Shown: positions 25,793 through 35,068 of the stretch, one piece after another
How the letters are laid out: each line of letters begins with the position of its first letter
Numbering within the stretch: the stretch's first letter is position 1
From: Streptomyces sp. DvalAA-43
GTDB taxonomy: Bacteria > Actinomycetota > Actinomycetes > Streptomycetales > Streptomycetaceae
Direction: 5' to 3'
Assembly (NCBI RefSeq): GCF_900091725.1
Contig: NZ_FMBW01000044.1
Span: 310,001-374,000, forward strand
DNA length: 64,000 nucleotides
The notes under the pieces: model-generated
Seen by the model: the letters and a program-made list of their open reading frames with translations, nothing else
What the model was told of the DNA's origin: nothing
Databases searched by the model: none
Translations under genes and position numbers: made by a program

Positions 25793-26746
25793 CTACAACT
25801 CGGCCAGCAGCTGGGCCTTCTTGGCGCTGAACTCGTCGTCCGTCACCAGCCCGGCCAGGTGCAGCTCCCCGAGGTGCCGGATCCGCTCCGCGATGTCCGC
25901 GGGGTCGCGCCGCCCCGCGGACGCCAGGACGGCGGCGGGCACGGCGGCAGCTGAATGGTTCCTGCGCACCGATTCCAGCACGGCCGCGGCGAACGGCAGC
26001 GACTCGTGCACCGGGCCGTAGCCGAGGCCGAAGACCACCGCGGCCGGGTCCTGATCGGCCCGGGAGGGGCGGGGCGTCATCGGGTGCGGGCACCGCACCG
26101 CGCCCGGGTCCGTCACCAGGCCCGCACCACCACCGCTCCGGGCGGGCTCCGGGGCCGCGTTCTCCAGGCCCCTGGGCACCAGCCGCAGATAGCCCTCGAA
26201 CGCCTCCGGCGAGCGCCACTCGACCCCGCTCAGCTCCGTCACCGGGAAGGTCTGGTCGCCGGCCTTCCACTTCGCCGTGGAGGCGCCCGTCCAGAACCAG
26301 CGGAAGGAGACCCGCTGCCCGTCGAAACCGGCCCGGCCGTCGTACGCCTTGAACTGCATCGGCGCCTCGGGTGCCGCGACCAGGAACCGCTCGGCGGGCT
26401 CCGTCGCGTCCGGGCCGAGCCGGGCCCGCAGCTCGTCCGCGTAGTACTCGGCCAGCGTCTCACGCTCGGCGGGGAGCACTAGCCGGTACGGATCGCAGCC
26501 GTCCTTCAGCTGCCCCGCCGCAGCCTCGACCAGCGGATCGGCACCAGGTCTCGGCACGGCATGCAGGACCACCGTGCCCCGCTTGCCCGGGGTCAGCGTC
26601 ACCGACGACAGCGCCGCGTGCGGGACGCGTCGTTCCCGCAGACTCTGGAAGAGCTTCGGCGTGCGGATTCCCCGTTCGAAGCGGATGAGCACGGAGTCGG
26701 TGTCGAACTCCCAGGTGGCATGAATTCCGGCCAGCACATCACCCAT
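25793..26746 (-). CDS. DUF4429 protein with C-terminal SHOCT motif
   Basis: 317-residue protein of unknown function, cytosolic. Two related beta-rich DUF4429 segments are seen, the first (WEFDTDSVLIRFERG to PGKRGTVVL) and the second starting about residue 125 (YDGRAGFDGQRVSFRW). A short C-terminal SHOCT helix pair ends the protein (RIRHLGELHLAGLVTDDEFSAKKAQLLAEL, here only described by its ends). SHOCT motifs often mediate oligomerisation. Start at ATG 26746 agrees with the usual family start MGDVLAG. Confidence 0.82.
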   Translation of the reverse strand: MGDVLAGIHATWEFDTDSVLIRFERGIRTPKLFQSLRERRVPHAALSSVTLTPGKRGTVVLHAVPRPGADPLVEAAAGQLKDGCDPYRLVLPAERETLAEYYADELRARLGPDATEPAERFLVAAPEAPMQFKAYDGRAGFDGQRVSFRWFWTGASTAKWKAGDQTFPVTELSGVEWRSPEAFEGYLRLVPRGLENAAPEPARSGGGAGLVTDPGAVRCPHPMTPRPSRADQDPAAVVFGLGYGPVHESLPFAAAVLESVRRNHSAAAVPAAVLASAGRRDPADIAERIRHLGELHLAGLVTDDEFSAKKAQLLAEL

Positions 26747-26831
26747 GTGCCTCATCGTATGCGGCACTTGCCTCGTACGTCCCTCCTCGGCGCAGGCTGC
26801 GATTCGATGGTCCACCAGGGCCCCGCGCTCG

Positions 26832-28043
26832 TCAGATGCCCTGGCTTCCGGTGATTCGTTCGTGGCAGCCGCTGTCGGAGGCCGCGCAGCTCACCGACGC
26901 GTAGGCACCCACGCCGATGGCGGCGAAGTTGCCGAGGCTCTCGGTGCCCGGCTCGAAATAGCCACTGTGCCCGAGCGCGTCGCCCGCCGAGACGATGCGC
27001 GAGCCGAAGCCCGGGTCGACCGGGTCGGCCCCGTGTCCCAGGCCGCCGAGCTCCAGATTCGGCACGTCCTGGATCCAGTCGTCCCGGTCCCGCGTCGCCC
27101 ATACCCGGGCCCCGGTACGCAACTGCGCGGCGTTCTCCACCCGCATGCCGGGGCTGCCGGCCACCGCGATGTCGCCGACCCTGGCGGGCAGTTCATGCGC
27201 GGCGACCCCGCACAGCACCGAGCCGTAGCTGTGGCAGAACAGCGAGACCGGGGCATCGCCGGGCAGCGCCTCCACCAGGGCCTTCAGCCGCACCGCCCCG
27301 CGCTCGGCGAGGTTGCCCAGGGCCGCGTCCATGCCGATGCCGGCGGGCGAGGTGTAGTCGGCCCAGGCGATGACGGCGGTACGGGTCCTGGGGAACGCGG
27401 CGCGCTCCGCCGCGTACAGCGACTTCGCCATGCCGACCGGGGCGGCGTTCACCTTGGGCGCGGACCGCTCCAGCGTCAGCAGGCTGGTGTCGACGCCGGG
27501 GACGATCACCGAGATCCGGTCGGCCCGGTCGAGACTGCCGAACACCTCGGCGGCGCGGCCCTTCCCGGACGGGTCGAAGGCGAGGAAGTGGCGGCCGGGG
27601 GCGAGCATCGAATCGAGACGGTTCATCCGGCGGACCGCCTCGGCGCGGCCGTCCGGGGAGAGCCGCACATCGTGCATGCGTCGCTGCTCGACCTGCCGCG
27701 CCTGCGCCACGGCCCGCCGGTTGGCGCGGTAGCGCAGGGTGACCGGGGCGCCGTTCAGATTGCCCACGACCAAGGGGTACTTGTCGGCGAGCGCGGTGCG
27801 CTGCGCGGCCGTCAGCGTGGCGAAGAAGTGGGCCAGCCGGTACGGCGGGGCATCGGCGTCCGGCAGCGCATGACCCGCCACCCGGCCCCGCGCCCAGGCG
27901 GCGAGTGCGATCGTGCGTGGCTCGTCGGAGGGTTGGTGACGTACGGCGGTCCAGCCAGTGGTCGCCAGCATCACGAACACGACCGCGACGGCGAGCAGCG
28001 CGCGCCATGCGGTGAGCGTGGGGGAGGAGTCGAAGGAAGTCAC
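26832..28043 (-). CDS. Alpha/beta hydrolase (DUF1023 family), membrane anchored
   Basis: 403-residue protein with an N-terminal membrane anchor or uncleaved signal (about 12-32) and a C-terminal alpha/beta hydrolase domain. The nucleophile elbow is CHSYGS, a His-Ser variant of the DUF1023 family. A C-terminal GHSGYFEPGTESLGNFA contains the likely catalytic His. The active site is predicted to lie outside the cell. Substrate unknown. GTG start at 28043. Separate promoter; the next upstream gene is a TetR regulator. Confidence 0.82.
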   Translation of the reverse strand: MTSFDSSPTLTAWRALLAVAVVFVMLATTGWTAVRHQPSDEPRTIALAAWARGRVAGHALPDADAPPYRLAHFFATLTAAQRTALADKYPLVVGNLNGAPVTLRYRANRRAVAQARQVEQRRMHDVRLSPDGRAEAVRRMNRLDSMLAPGRHFLAFDPSGKGRAAEVFGSLDRADRISVIVPGVDTSLLTLERSAPKVNAAPVGMAKSLYAAERAAFPRTRTAVIAWADYTSPAGIGMDAALGNLAERGAVRLKALVEALPGDAPVSLFCHSYGSVLCGVAAHELPARVGDIAVAGSPGMRVENAAQLRTGARVWATRDRDDWIQDVPNLELGGLGHGADPVDPGFGSRIVSAGDALGHSGYFEPGTESLGNFAAIGVGAYASVSCAASDSGCHERITGSQGI

Positions 28044-28262
28044 TCAGGCCCACATTAGGAGACGCGCGACGACAGCCGTGAAGAGGGTGACACACATCAC
28101 TCGGCTGCGGGGAATTCGGGCGCGCACTCTTCACGCTGTGTGGTCGTCACCCGCACGCTCAGGTGCGCGAAGTGGTCCCGGGAGGTCGCATGTGGCCGCC
28201 GGGGCACGGCTGTTGTGAAGTCGGTCATGCCGGGCTCTGAGGCGTGCGGCACACCTGAGGGG

Positions 28263-28349
28263 CGCCCGCGCGGCCATTGCGCGCCGGATCCCGTCCGCGC
28301 GGCCATGTTGCGCCGGACCCCGCCCGCGCGGCTATTGCGCGCCGCGTCC
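28263..28349. repeat. Three tandem 29-bp direct repeats
   Basis: Units at 28263-28291, 28292-28320 and 28321-28349 share CG(C/T)CCGCGCGGC and TTGCGCGCC cores. The third unit overlaps the stop codon of the TetR gene, so the repeat forms its C-terminal coding end and 3' flank. Confidence 0.8.
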
Positions 28350-28997
28350 CGTCCGCCAGTCGCCGGCCAGTGCGGGCCCGAGCTGGTCCAGGTACGCCTC
28401 GGTCAGGGCGCGCAGCGAATCCACATCGGAGTCCCGGCCCCGCCCCCAGAGCTGCCCGGACACCCGCATCACCCCGCAGAACGCGGCCACCGCGACCCTC
28501 GGCCGGGGGTCCTCGTCCACATCGAGCCCCTCGCGCCCGGCGATCAGCAGCGCGACCTGGTTCTCCAGATCGCTGCACCGCCGCAGGTGGGCGGCGAGCA
28601 GCGAGGGCGTCGACTCGATCATCCGGTACGTACGCATGTGGAGTTCGACCGTGACGGTCTCCTCGATCACCTCGCCGAGGCTGTTCCAGGCGCAGAGGAC
28701 CGCGTTGCGCATCGCCTCGAACGGGGCCTCGGCGGCGGGGCGCCGGCGCAGCTGCGCGAGGAAGTGCGACTCCACCATCTCCTGGATGGCGAAGGCGGCC
28801 TCCTCCTTGGAGGCGAAGTAGCGGAAGAAGGTGCGCTGGGAGACCTCCACGGCGTCGACGATCTCGTCGACCGTGGTCCGCTCGTACCCCTGCGTGGTGA
28901 AGAGGTCGAGGGCGGCGTGCAACAGGGCGTCCCGGGTGCGTCGCTTCTTCCGTTCGCGCAGTCCGGTCGGATACGCGGCCCGCTGCCCATCGGTCAC
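28332..28997 (-). CDS. TetR family regulator
   Basis: 221-residue repressor. The helix-turn-helix lies at about residues 15-65 (RTRDALLHAALDLFTTQGY, then TTVDEIVDAVEVSQRTFFRY). The C-terminal ligand domain has the MftR-like length. GTG start with a GGAGAAAG-type ribosome-binding site. It is divergent from an MFS multidrug transporter with a 117-bp spacer holding a perfect palindrome, so it very likely represses that transporter. Confidence 0.9.
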   Translation of the reverse strand: MTDGQRAAYPTGLRERKKRRTRDALLHAALDLFTTQGYERTTVDEIVDAVEVSQRTFFRYFASKEEAAFAIQEMVESHFLAQLRRRPAAEAPFEAMRNAVLCAWNSLGEVIEETVTVELHMRTYRMIESTPSLLAAHLRRCSDLENQVALLIAGREGLDVDEDPRPRVAVAAFCGVMRVSGQLWGRGRDSDVDSLRALTEAYLDQLGPALAGDWRTGRGAQ

Positions 28998-29077
28998 TTA
29001 ACTGGCCTTCTTTCTCCTGCTTTGTCCAGCTCAGCGTACCTGTGAGCTACGTGACAGTTACCGACTTGTGAAATGGT

Positions 29078-29107
29078 TTGTCAACTGTCAGCGACTGACA
29101 CTAATGT
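29078..29107 (+). promoter_or_regulatory. Promoter and TetR operator of the MFS gene
   Basis: A TTGTCA -35 (29078-29083) and TAATGT -10 (29102-29107) are spaced by 18 bp. The spacer holds the perfect palindrome TGTCAGCGACTGACA (29086-29100). A further inverted pair GACAGTT (29053-29059)/AACTGTC (29083-29089) points to more than one operator half-site. No ribosome-binding site is evident before the ATG at 29115, consistent with a leaderless or short-leader mRNA. Confidence 0.65.
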
Positions 29108-29114
29108 CCCGGGC

Positions 29115-30725
29115 ATGACTAGTCAGACCACCGTCGACAAGGCGTCGCGGGAGCCGCAGGAAACCGCCGCTCCCGCACCTGCCAAGGGGCTGCGCGGCCA
29201 CCCCTGGCTGACGCTCTTCTCCGTGGCCATCGGCGTGATGATGGTCGCGCTCGACGGCACGATCGTCGCGATCGCCAACCCCGCCATCCAGCACGATCTG
29301 AACGCCTCGCTCGCAGACGTCCAGTGGATCACCAACGGCTACATGCTCGCCCTCGCGGTCTCCCTGATCACCGCGGGCAAACTCGGTGACCGGTTCGGTC
29401 ACCGCCAGACCTTCCTCATAGGCGTCGTGGGCTTCGCCGCGGCGTCCGGGGCCATCGGCCTGTCCGACAGCGTTGCCCTGGTGATCGTATTCCGGGTGCT
29501 CCAGGGCCTCTTCGGCGCCCTGCTGATGCCCGCCGCGCTCGGCCTGCTGCGCGCCACCTTCCCGGCCGAGAAGCTGAACATGGCGATCGGCATCTGGGGC
29601 ATGGTGATCGGTGCCTCGACCGCGGGTGGTCCGATCCTCGGCGGCGTGCTCGTCGAGCACGTCAGCTGGCAGTCCGTCTTCTTCATCAACGTGCCGGTCG
29701 GTGTGATCGCGCTGCTGCTGGGCCTGGTGATCCTCAAGGACCACCGCGCCGAGAACGCGCCGCGCTCCTTCGACATCGGCGGCATCGTGCTGCTGTCGCA
29801 GGCGATGTTCTGCCTGATCTGGGCACTCATCAAGGGCTCCGAATGGGGCTGGGGCGACTACAAGACGCTCGGTTTCCTGGGCGCCGCCGTGGCCCTGTTC
29901 GTGGTCTTCGCCCTCTCGCAGAAGAACGTCAGGGAACCCCTGATCCCGCTGGCGATGTTCCGCTCCGTCCCGCTGTCCGCGGGCGCGGTCCTGATGGTGC
30001 TGATGGCCTTCGCGTTCATGGGCGGGCTGTTCTTCGTCACCTTCTACCTCCAGAACGTGCACGGGCTGAGCCCCGTCGACAGCGGTCTGCACCTGCTGCC
30101 GCTGACCGGCATGATGATCGTCGCCTCGCCGCTCGCGGGCGCCATGATCACCAAGTTCGGCCCGCGGGTCCCGCTGGTCGGCGGCATGGTGTGCACGGCG
30201 GTCGCCATGTTCGGCATGTCCCAGCTGGAGATCGGCACCGGCACCCTGACCATGTCGATCTGGTTCGGCCTGCTCGGCCTCGGCCTCGCCCCGGTGATGG
30301 TCGGCGCCACCGAGGTCATCGTCGGCAACGCCCCGATGGAGCTCTCCGGCGTCGCCGGCGGCCTCCAGCAGGCCGCCATGCAGGTCGGCGGCAGCCTCGG
30401 CACGGCGGTGCTCGGCGCCGTCATGGCCTCCCAGGTCGACTCCAAGCTGGCCGACAACTGGAAGGCGGCGGAGCTCCCGCCGCTCAGCCCGCAGCAGCTG
30501 GACCAGGCGTCCTCGGCCGTCGAGGTCGGCATCCCGCCGGTCGACGGGAACGTCCCGCCGGAGATCGCGGGGAAGATCGCGGGCGTCGCCCATGACACCT
30601 TCGTGTCAGGGATGAGCACGGCGTTCATGGTCGCCGGTGTCGTCGCGGTGGTCGCCGCGCTGGTCGCCACCCTCACCAAGCGCGGTGCGAACGCCGAGGC
30701 GGGCATGGGCGGCGGTCACATCTGA
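29115..30725 (+). CDS. MFS multidrug efflux transporter, DHA2 (14-TM) family
   Basis: 536-residue proton-driven exporter of the EmrB/QacA type with about 14 membrane segments. The DHA2 motif C-like and motif A sequences are seen (ALDGTIVAIANPAIQHDL and GKLGDRFGHRQTF). The C-terminal region has a long periplasmic-side loop (about residues 435-495) before the last helix. Divergent TetR gene and palindromic operator suggest drug-inducible expression. Followed by a perfect hairpin terminator. Confidence 0.92.
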   Translation: MTSQTTVDKASREPQETAAPAPAKGLRGHPWLTLFSVAIGVMMVALDGTIVAIANPAIQHDLNASLADVQWITNGYMLALAVSLITAGKLGDRFGHRQTFLIGVVGFAAASGAIGLSDSVALVIVFRVLQGLFGALLMPAALGLLRATFPAEKLNMAIGIWGMVIGASTAGGPILGGVLVEHVSWQSVFFINVPVGVIALLLGLVILKDHRAENAPRSFDIGGIVLLSQAMFCLIWALIKGSEWGWGDYKTLGFLGAAVALFVVFALSQKNVREPLIPLAMFRSVPLSAGAVLMVLMAFAFMGGLFFVTFYLQNVHGLSPVDSGLHLLPLTGMMIVASPLAGAMITKFGPRVPLVGGMVCTAVAMFGMSQLEIGTGTLTMSIWFGLLGLGLAPVMVGATEVIVGNAPMELSGVAGGLQQAAMQVGGSLGTAVLGAVMASQVDSKLADNWKAAELPPLSPQQLDQASSAVEVGIPPVDGNVPPEIAGKIAGVAHDTFVSGMSTAFMVAGVVAVVAALVATLTKRGANAEAGMGGGHI

Positions 30726-30778
30726 CCGCCCGCCCCGATGACCCGGGCCCCGCGCCCACCCGTCAACGCGGCGCGTAC

Positions 30779-30812
30779 GACAGCCCCGCCGGACCCGTCC
30801 GGCGGGGCTGTC
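30779..30812 (+). terminator. Hairpin terminator after MFS gene
   Basis: Perfect 15-bp stem (GACAGCCCCGCCGGA / TCCGGCGGGGCTGTC) with a CCCG loop, 53 bp after the stop. Confidence 0.8.
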
Positions 30813-30909
30813 GCCTATCCGGGTGGCGCACTCCCCGGCCCCTTCCCCGGGCATTGCCGCGCAGGTCAGGGTGCGTGCAACTGATTCGCACCACCACGGG
30901 GGTACTTCC

Positions 30910-31287
30910 ATGCGCACGACCGTCCTCACCACCACCCTGGCCGCAGCCGCGCTCGCCGCCACCGCGCTCGTCCCACAGACCGCCGCCCACTCCGCGCCCG
31001 TCGGGCTCGGCTCCTGTGCGGCCGGTCAGCTCTGCCTCTGGGACCAGCCGGACTTCACCGGCACCCGCCGGACCCACGAGCTGTCCACGACCGACATCGA
31101 GAGCTGCGTCCCGCTGCCCAGGGGCAGCAAGGTCCAGGCGCTCGCCAACCGCACCGGCCGCCCCGTCACCACGTACCAGTCGGCGGAGTGCGCCGAGACC
31201 GGCGAGTTCGAGACCTACCCGGGCGGCGGCACCTGGGTGCCCCGGTCCCCGTACCAGGTCAGGGCCTTCAAGATCTGGGAGAACTGA
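30910..31287 (+). CDS. Secreted peptidase inhibitor family I36-like protein
   Basis: 125-residue exported protein. A Sec signal peptide (about 1-29) ends near AAHSA. The mature part has the crystallin/I36 pattern CAAGQLCLWDQPDFTG, WxxxPYQVRAFKIW-like C-terminal strand and paired cysteines for disulfides. Members related to the Streptomyces metalloproteinase inhibitor SMPI are extracellular and bind proteases; inhibition is inferred. Convergent to aceE with a shared terminator. Confidence 0.8.
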   Translation: MRTTVLTTTLAAAALAATALVPQTAAHSAPVGLGSCAAGQLCLWDQPDFTGTRRTHELSTTDIESCVPLPRGSKVQALANRTGRPVTTYQSAECAETGEFETYPGGGTWVPRSPYQVRAFKIWEN

Positions 31288-31324
31288 CCGAGGGCCGGAG
31301 CACCGGGCACCGGCCGCGGACGCC

Positions 31325-31360
31325 GAAGGGCGGCGGGACCTCCCGGTCCCGCCGCCCTTC
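31325..31360. terminator. Bidirectional terminator between I36 gene and aceE
   Basis: Perfect 16-bp stem (GAAGGGCGGCGGGACC / GGTCCCGCCGCCCTTC) with a TCCC loop, placed between convergent stops. Confidence 0.8.
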
Positions 31361-31378
31361 ACACGTCGTCCGTCGCGG

Positions 31379-34111
31379 CTACGCGTCGCCGCCGGCCGCG
31401 CCCGGCTCGGCCGCCGTGACATCCAGCAGCTCGTACCGGTCGATGGCCTTCTTCAGCAGCGAGCGGTCGATCCGGTTCTCCTTCGCGAGCTCGGTGAGCA
31501 CCGCGAGGACGATCGACTGCGCGTCGATGTGGAAGAACCGGCGGGCCGCACCACGGGTGTCGGCGAAGCCGAAGCCGTCCGCACCCAGCGACTGGTACGC
31601 ACCGGGCACCCAGCGCGCGATCTGGTCCGGCACCGAACGCATCCAGTCCGAGACCGCCACGAACGGACCCTCGGAGCCGGAGAGCTTCCGCGTCACGTAC
31701 GGGACGCGCTGCTCCTCCTCCGGGTGCAGCAGGTTGTACCGCTCCACGTCCACGGCCTCGCGGCGCAGCTCGTTCCAGGAGGTCGCCGACCAGACGTCCG
31801 CCCGGACGTTCCACTCGTCGGCGAGGATCCGCTGCGCCTCGACGGCCCACGGGACCGCCACACCGGACGCCATGATCTGGGCCGGGATCTCGCCCCGGTC
31901 GGCCGCCTTGAAGCGGTAGACACCCTTGAGGATGCCCTCCACGTCCACGTTCTCCGGCTCGGCCGGGTGCTGGATCGGCTCGTTGTAGACGGTGAGGTAA
32001 TAGAAGACGTCCTCACTGTTCTCGCCGTACATCCGCCGCAGACCGTCCTTGACGATGTGCGCGATCTCGTACCCGAACGCCGGGTCGTACGCGACACAGC
32101 CCGGGTTGGTCGAGGCGAGCAGCTGCGAGTGGCCGTCCGCGTGCTGGAGACCCTCACCGGTCAGCGTCGTACGTCCGGCGGTCGCACCCAGCACGAAGCC
32201 GCGCGCGAGCTGGTCGGCCATCTGCCAGAACTGGTCACCCGTGCGCTGGAAACCGAACATCGAGTAGAAGACGTACACCGGGATCAGCGGCTCGCCGTGC
32301 GTGGCGTACGCCGAACCGGCGGCGATCAGCGACGCCGTGCAGCCGGCCTCCGAGATGCCGTCGTGCAGCATCTGACCGGTCGGCGACTCCTTGTACGCGA
32401 GCAGCAGATCACGGTCCACCGCTTCGTACTGCTGACCCAGCGGGTTGTAGATCTTCGCGCTCGGGAAGAAGGCGTCCATGCCGAAGGTGCGGTACTCATC
32501 GGGCGCGATCAGCACGAAACGCTTGCCGATCTCCTTGTCCCGCATGAGGTCTTTCAGGATGCGGACGAACGCCATGGTGGTGGCGATCGACTGCTGACCC
32601 GAACCCTTCTTCGCGGTCGCGTACGTCTTGTCCTCGGGCAGGACCAGCGGCTTGGCACGCACCACCCGGGTCGGGACGTAACCGCCCAGACCCTTGCGGC
32701 GGTCGTGCATGTACTGGATCTCCTCCGAGTCACGGCCCGGGTGGTAGTACGGCGGCAGGCCGTCCTCCAGCTGCTTGTCCGTGATCGGGATGTGCAGCCG
32801 GTCGCGGAACCGCTTGAGGTCCTCGACCGTGAGCTTCTTCATCTGGTGGGTCGCGTTGCGGCCCTCGAAGTTCGGCCCCAGGGTCCAGCCCTTGACCGTC
32901 TGCGCCAGGATCACCGTCGGCTGGCCCTTGTGGGCCTTGGCCGCCGCGTACGCCGCGTAGACCTTCTTGTGGTCGTGACCGCCGCGGCCCAGGTGCAGGA
33001 TCTGGTCGTCGGTCATGTCCTTGACCATGTCGCGCAGCCGCGGGTCGTCCCCGAAGAAGTGGTCACGGATGTACGCGCCCGACTCGGTGGCGTACGTCTG
33101 GAACTGGCCGTCCGGCGTGGTGTTCAGCTTGTTGACCAGGATGCCCGTGCGGTCCTGCGCGAGCAGCGGGTCCCAGGAGCGGTCCCAGACCAGCTTGATG
33201 ACATTCCAACCGGCACCGCGGAACTGCGACTCCAGCTCCTGGATGATCTTGCCGTTGCCGCGCACCGGGCCGTCGAGCCGCTGGAGGTTGCAGTTGACCA
33301 CGAAGGTGAGGTTGTCCAGACCCTCGCGGGCGGCGATGGAGAGCTGGCCGAGCGACTCCGGCTCGTCCATCTCGCCGTCGCCCAGATAGGCCCAGACGTG
33401 GGACTTGGAGGTGTCGGCGATGCCGCGCGCCTCCATGTAGCGGTTCATCCGGGCCTGGTAGATCGCGCCGAGGGGGCCGAGGCCCATCGAGACGGTCGGG
33501 AACTCCCAGAAGTCCGGCATCAGCCGCGGGTGCGGGTAGCTGGACAGGCCGTTGGGCGCCTTCGACTTCTCCTGGCGGAAGGCGTCGAGCTGCGCCTCGC
33601 TGAGCCGGTCGAGCAGATAGGCGCGGGCGTAGATGCCCGGGGACGCGTGCCCCTGGAAGAAGATCTGGTCGCCGCCCAGGCCGTCGTCCTTGCCGCGGAA
33701 GAAGTGGTTGAAGCCCACGTCGTACAGCGAGGCCGAGGAGGCGAAGGTGGCGATGTGGCCGCCGACCCCGATCCCGGGGCGCTGGGCGCGCGACACCATC
33801 ACGGCCGCGTTCCAGCGGGTCGCGTTGAGGACCTTGCGCTCGATCTCCTCGTCGCCGGGGAAGAACGGCTCGTCCTTCGTGGCGATCGTGTTCACGTAGT
33901 CCGTACTGCGCATCTCCGGCACGGCGACGCGCTTCTCGCGCGCCCGCTCGATGAGCCGGAGCATCAGATAACGGGCCCGCTCGCGGCCTCGCTCGTCGAC
34001 CGCGGCGTCGAGCGAGTCGAGCCATTCCTGGGTCTCTTCGGGATCGAAGTCCGGGACCTGGCTCGGCAGGCCGCCAATGATGATCGGGTTGCGATCGGAT
34101 CCGGAAGCCAC
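31379..34111 (-). CDS. aceE: Pyruvate dehydrogenase E1 component, homodimeric type
   Basis: 910-residue thiamine-diphosphate enzyme that decarboxylates pyruvate and acetylates the lipoyl E2 subunit, feeding acetyl-CoA. The length and single-chain layout match the AceE type of gamma-proteobacteria and actinobacteria. The TPP/Mg motif GDGEMDEPES is clear, with the His-bearing N-terminal GGHIATFASS region and the C-terminal MASGVAVPWAVEA stretch. No E2 or E3 gene is adjacent. ATG start at 34111. It ends at a bidirectional terminator. Confidence 0.96.
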   Translation of the reverse strand: MASGSDRNPIIIGGLPSQVPDFDPEETQEWLDSLDAAVDERGRERARYLMLRLIERAREKRVAVPEMRSTDYVNTIATKDEPFFPGDEEIERKVLNATRWNAAVMVSRAQRPGIGVGGHIATFASSASLYDVGFNHFFRGKDDGLGGDQIFFQGHASPGIYARAYLLDRLSEAQLDAFRQEKSKAPNGLSSYPHPRLMPDFWEFPTVSMGLGPLGAIYQARMNRYMEARGIADTSKSHVWAYLGDGEMDEPESLGQLSIAAREGLDNLTFVVNCNLQRLDGPVRGNGKIIQELESQFRGAGWNVIKLVWDRSWDPLLAQDRTGILVNKLNTTPDGQFQTYATESGAYIRDHFFGDDPRLRDMVKDMTDDQILHLGRGGHDHKKVYAAYAAAKAHKGQPTVILAQTVKGWTLGPNFEGRNATHQMKKLTVEDLKRFRDRLHIPITDKQLEDGLPPYYHPGRDSEEIQYMHDRRKGLGGYVPTRVVRAKPLVLPEDKTYATAKKGSGQQSIATTMAFVRILKDLMRDKEIGKRFVLIAPDEYRTFGMDAFFPSAKIYNPLGQQYEAVDRDLLLAYKESPTGQMLHDGISEAGCTASLIAAGSAYATHGEPLIPVYVFYSMFGFQRTGDQFWQMADQLARGFVLGATAGRTTLTGEGLQHADGHSQLLASTNPGCVAYDPAFGYEIAHIVKDGLRRMYGENSEDVFYYLTVYNEPIQHPAEPENVDVEGILKGVYRFKAADRGEIPAQIMASGVAVPWAVEAQRILADEWNVRADVWSATSWNELRREAVDVERYNLLHPEEEQRVPYVTRKLSGSEGPFVAVSDWMRSVPDQIARWVPGAYQSLGADGFGFADTRGAARRFFHIDAQSIVLAVLTELAKENRIDRSLLKKAIDRYELLDVTAAEPGAAGGDA

Positions 34112-34582
34112 GCTGTTCCTTCGCTGTTCGGTGGTGCTCTACGGGGCCTGATGGAGGGAGAACATGCCCCCGGGATGTATGCAAGTACGCCATCACCATC
34201 GTGTACCGCGAGGGCGTAAACGTCATCTCTACCGGGGGGTAACCGCCGTGTGGTGAGACATCGCGTACGGCGCGCGGGGATGGTCCGGGCCAAACCGCAA
34301 CCATACGCCCAACCCGTCCAGGCGTTCCCAAAGGATGTTCGACTCCGAATGGCGGACCGAAACGGCATAAGCTGTGGAAGGACGTAAAGGGTGTGGAAGG
34401 AAGCGCAGGGCCCCCGCAGGGGGCCCGCCGACAGTGCGGCGACGTGGCAGGGAACGTCACCGTTTAGGCGGTCTCGCACGCCGGGTACTTGCGCGATCCG
34501 CCGCTCCCGTGTGGACTACGGCCAACGCCCCGCGCACGCGCGTGGCTGATGCATTTTCCGAAACATGATCAGGAGGCAACCC
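34112..34582. other. Intergenic region between divergent aceE and DUF3052 genes
   Basis: About 470 bp without a convincing gene. It contains divergent promoters and a perfect hairpin at 34408-34426 (GGGCCCCC-GCA-GGGGGCCC) that could be an attenuator or structured leader. No known riboswitch was recognised. Confidence 0.5.
34408..34426. repeat. GC hairpin in aceE/DUF3052 spacer
   Basis: Perfect 8-bp stem with GCA loop, no T-run. Could be a terminator or leader structure upstream of the DUF3052 gene. Confidence 0.4.
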
Positions 34583-35005
34583 GTGAGCGCGACCGCGGAC
34601 CACGCGGAGGAGCGGACCAACCCGGCAGCACGCCTGGGGTTCGAGCCCGGACAGGTGGTCCAGGAGATCGGCTACGACGACGACGTCGAGCAGGAGCTCC
34701 GTGAGGGCATTGAGGCCACAATCGGCCAGGATCTCGTCGATGAGGACTACGACGACGTCGCAGACGTCGTCCTGCTGTGGTTCCGCGACGAGGACGGCGA
34801 CCTTACGGACGCGCTGGTGGATGCCATTGGTCTGCTCGAGGACGGCGGTACGGTCTGGCTGATGACGCCGAAGACCGGCCGTGACGGATACGTCGAGCCG
34901 AGCGACATCAACGAGGCAGCACAGACGGCCGGTCTCTCCCAGACCAGGAGCGTCAACGCGGGCAAGGATTGGGCGGGCAGCCGTCTGGCCACGCCCAAGC
35001 GCTGA
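34583..35005 (+). CDS. DUF3052 family protein
   Basis: 140-residue acidic cytosolic protein conserved in actinobacteria. It carries the family's ARLGFEPGQVVQEIGYDDDV start, DVVLLWFRDEDGDLTD core and GTVWLMTPKTGRDG C-terminal part. It is often found beside aceE and the peroxiredoxin gene. No catalytic motif is evident and the role is unknown. GTG start after a strong AGGAGG site. Followed by a GC hairpin terminator. Confidence 0.88.
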   Translation: MSATADHAEERTNPAARLGFEPGQVVQEIGYDDDVEQELREGIEATIGQDLVDEDYDDVADVVLLWFRDEDGDLTDALVDAIGLLEDGGTVWLMTPKTGRDGYVEPSDINEAAQTAGLSQTRSVNAGKDWAGSRLATPKR

Positions 35006-35031
35006 ACCACGCTCGCCACGCATTTCGCCCT

Positions 35032-35068
35032 GAAGGCCCCCGACGGCACCGCGCCGCCGGGGGCCTTC
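35032..35068 (+). terminator. Hairpin terminator after DUF3052 gene
   Basis: GAAGGCCCCC / GGGGGCCTTC stem with inner pairing (GGC/GCC), 26 bp after the stop. Confidence 0.75.

Noticed and set aside
28097..28306. 69-codon minus-strand frame between the DUF1023 hydrolase and TetR genes
   Set aside because: No domain or clear ribosome-binding site; overlaps the 29-bp repeat array.
30854..34219. 1121-codon plus-strand open frame opposite aceE
   Set aside because: Antisense shadow of aceE, and it runs through the I36 gene in another frame with no protein similarity.
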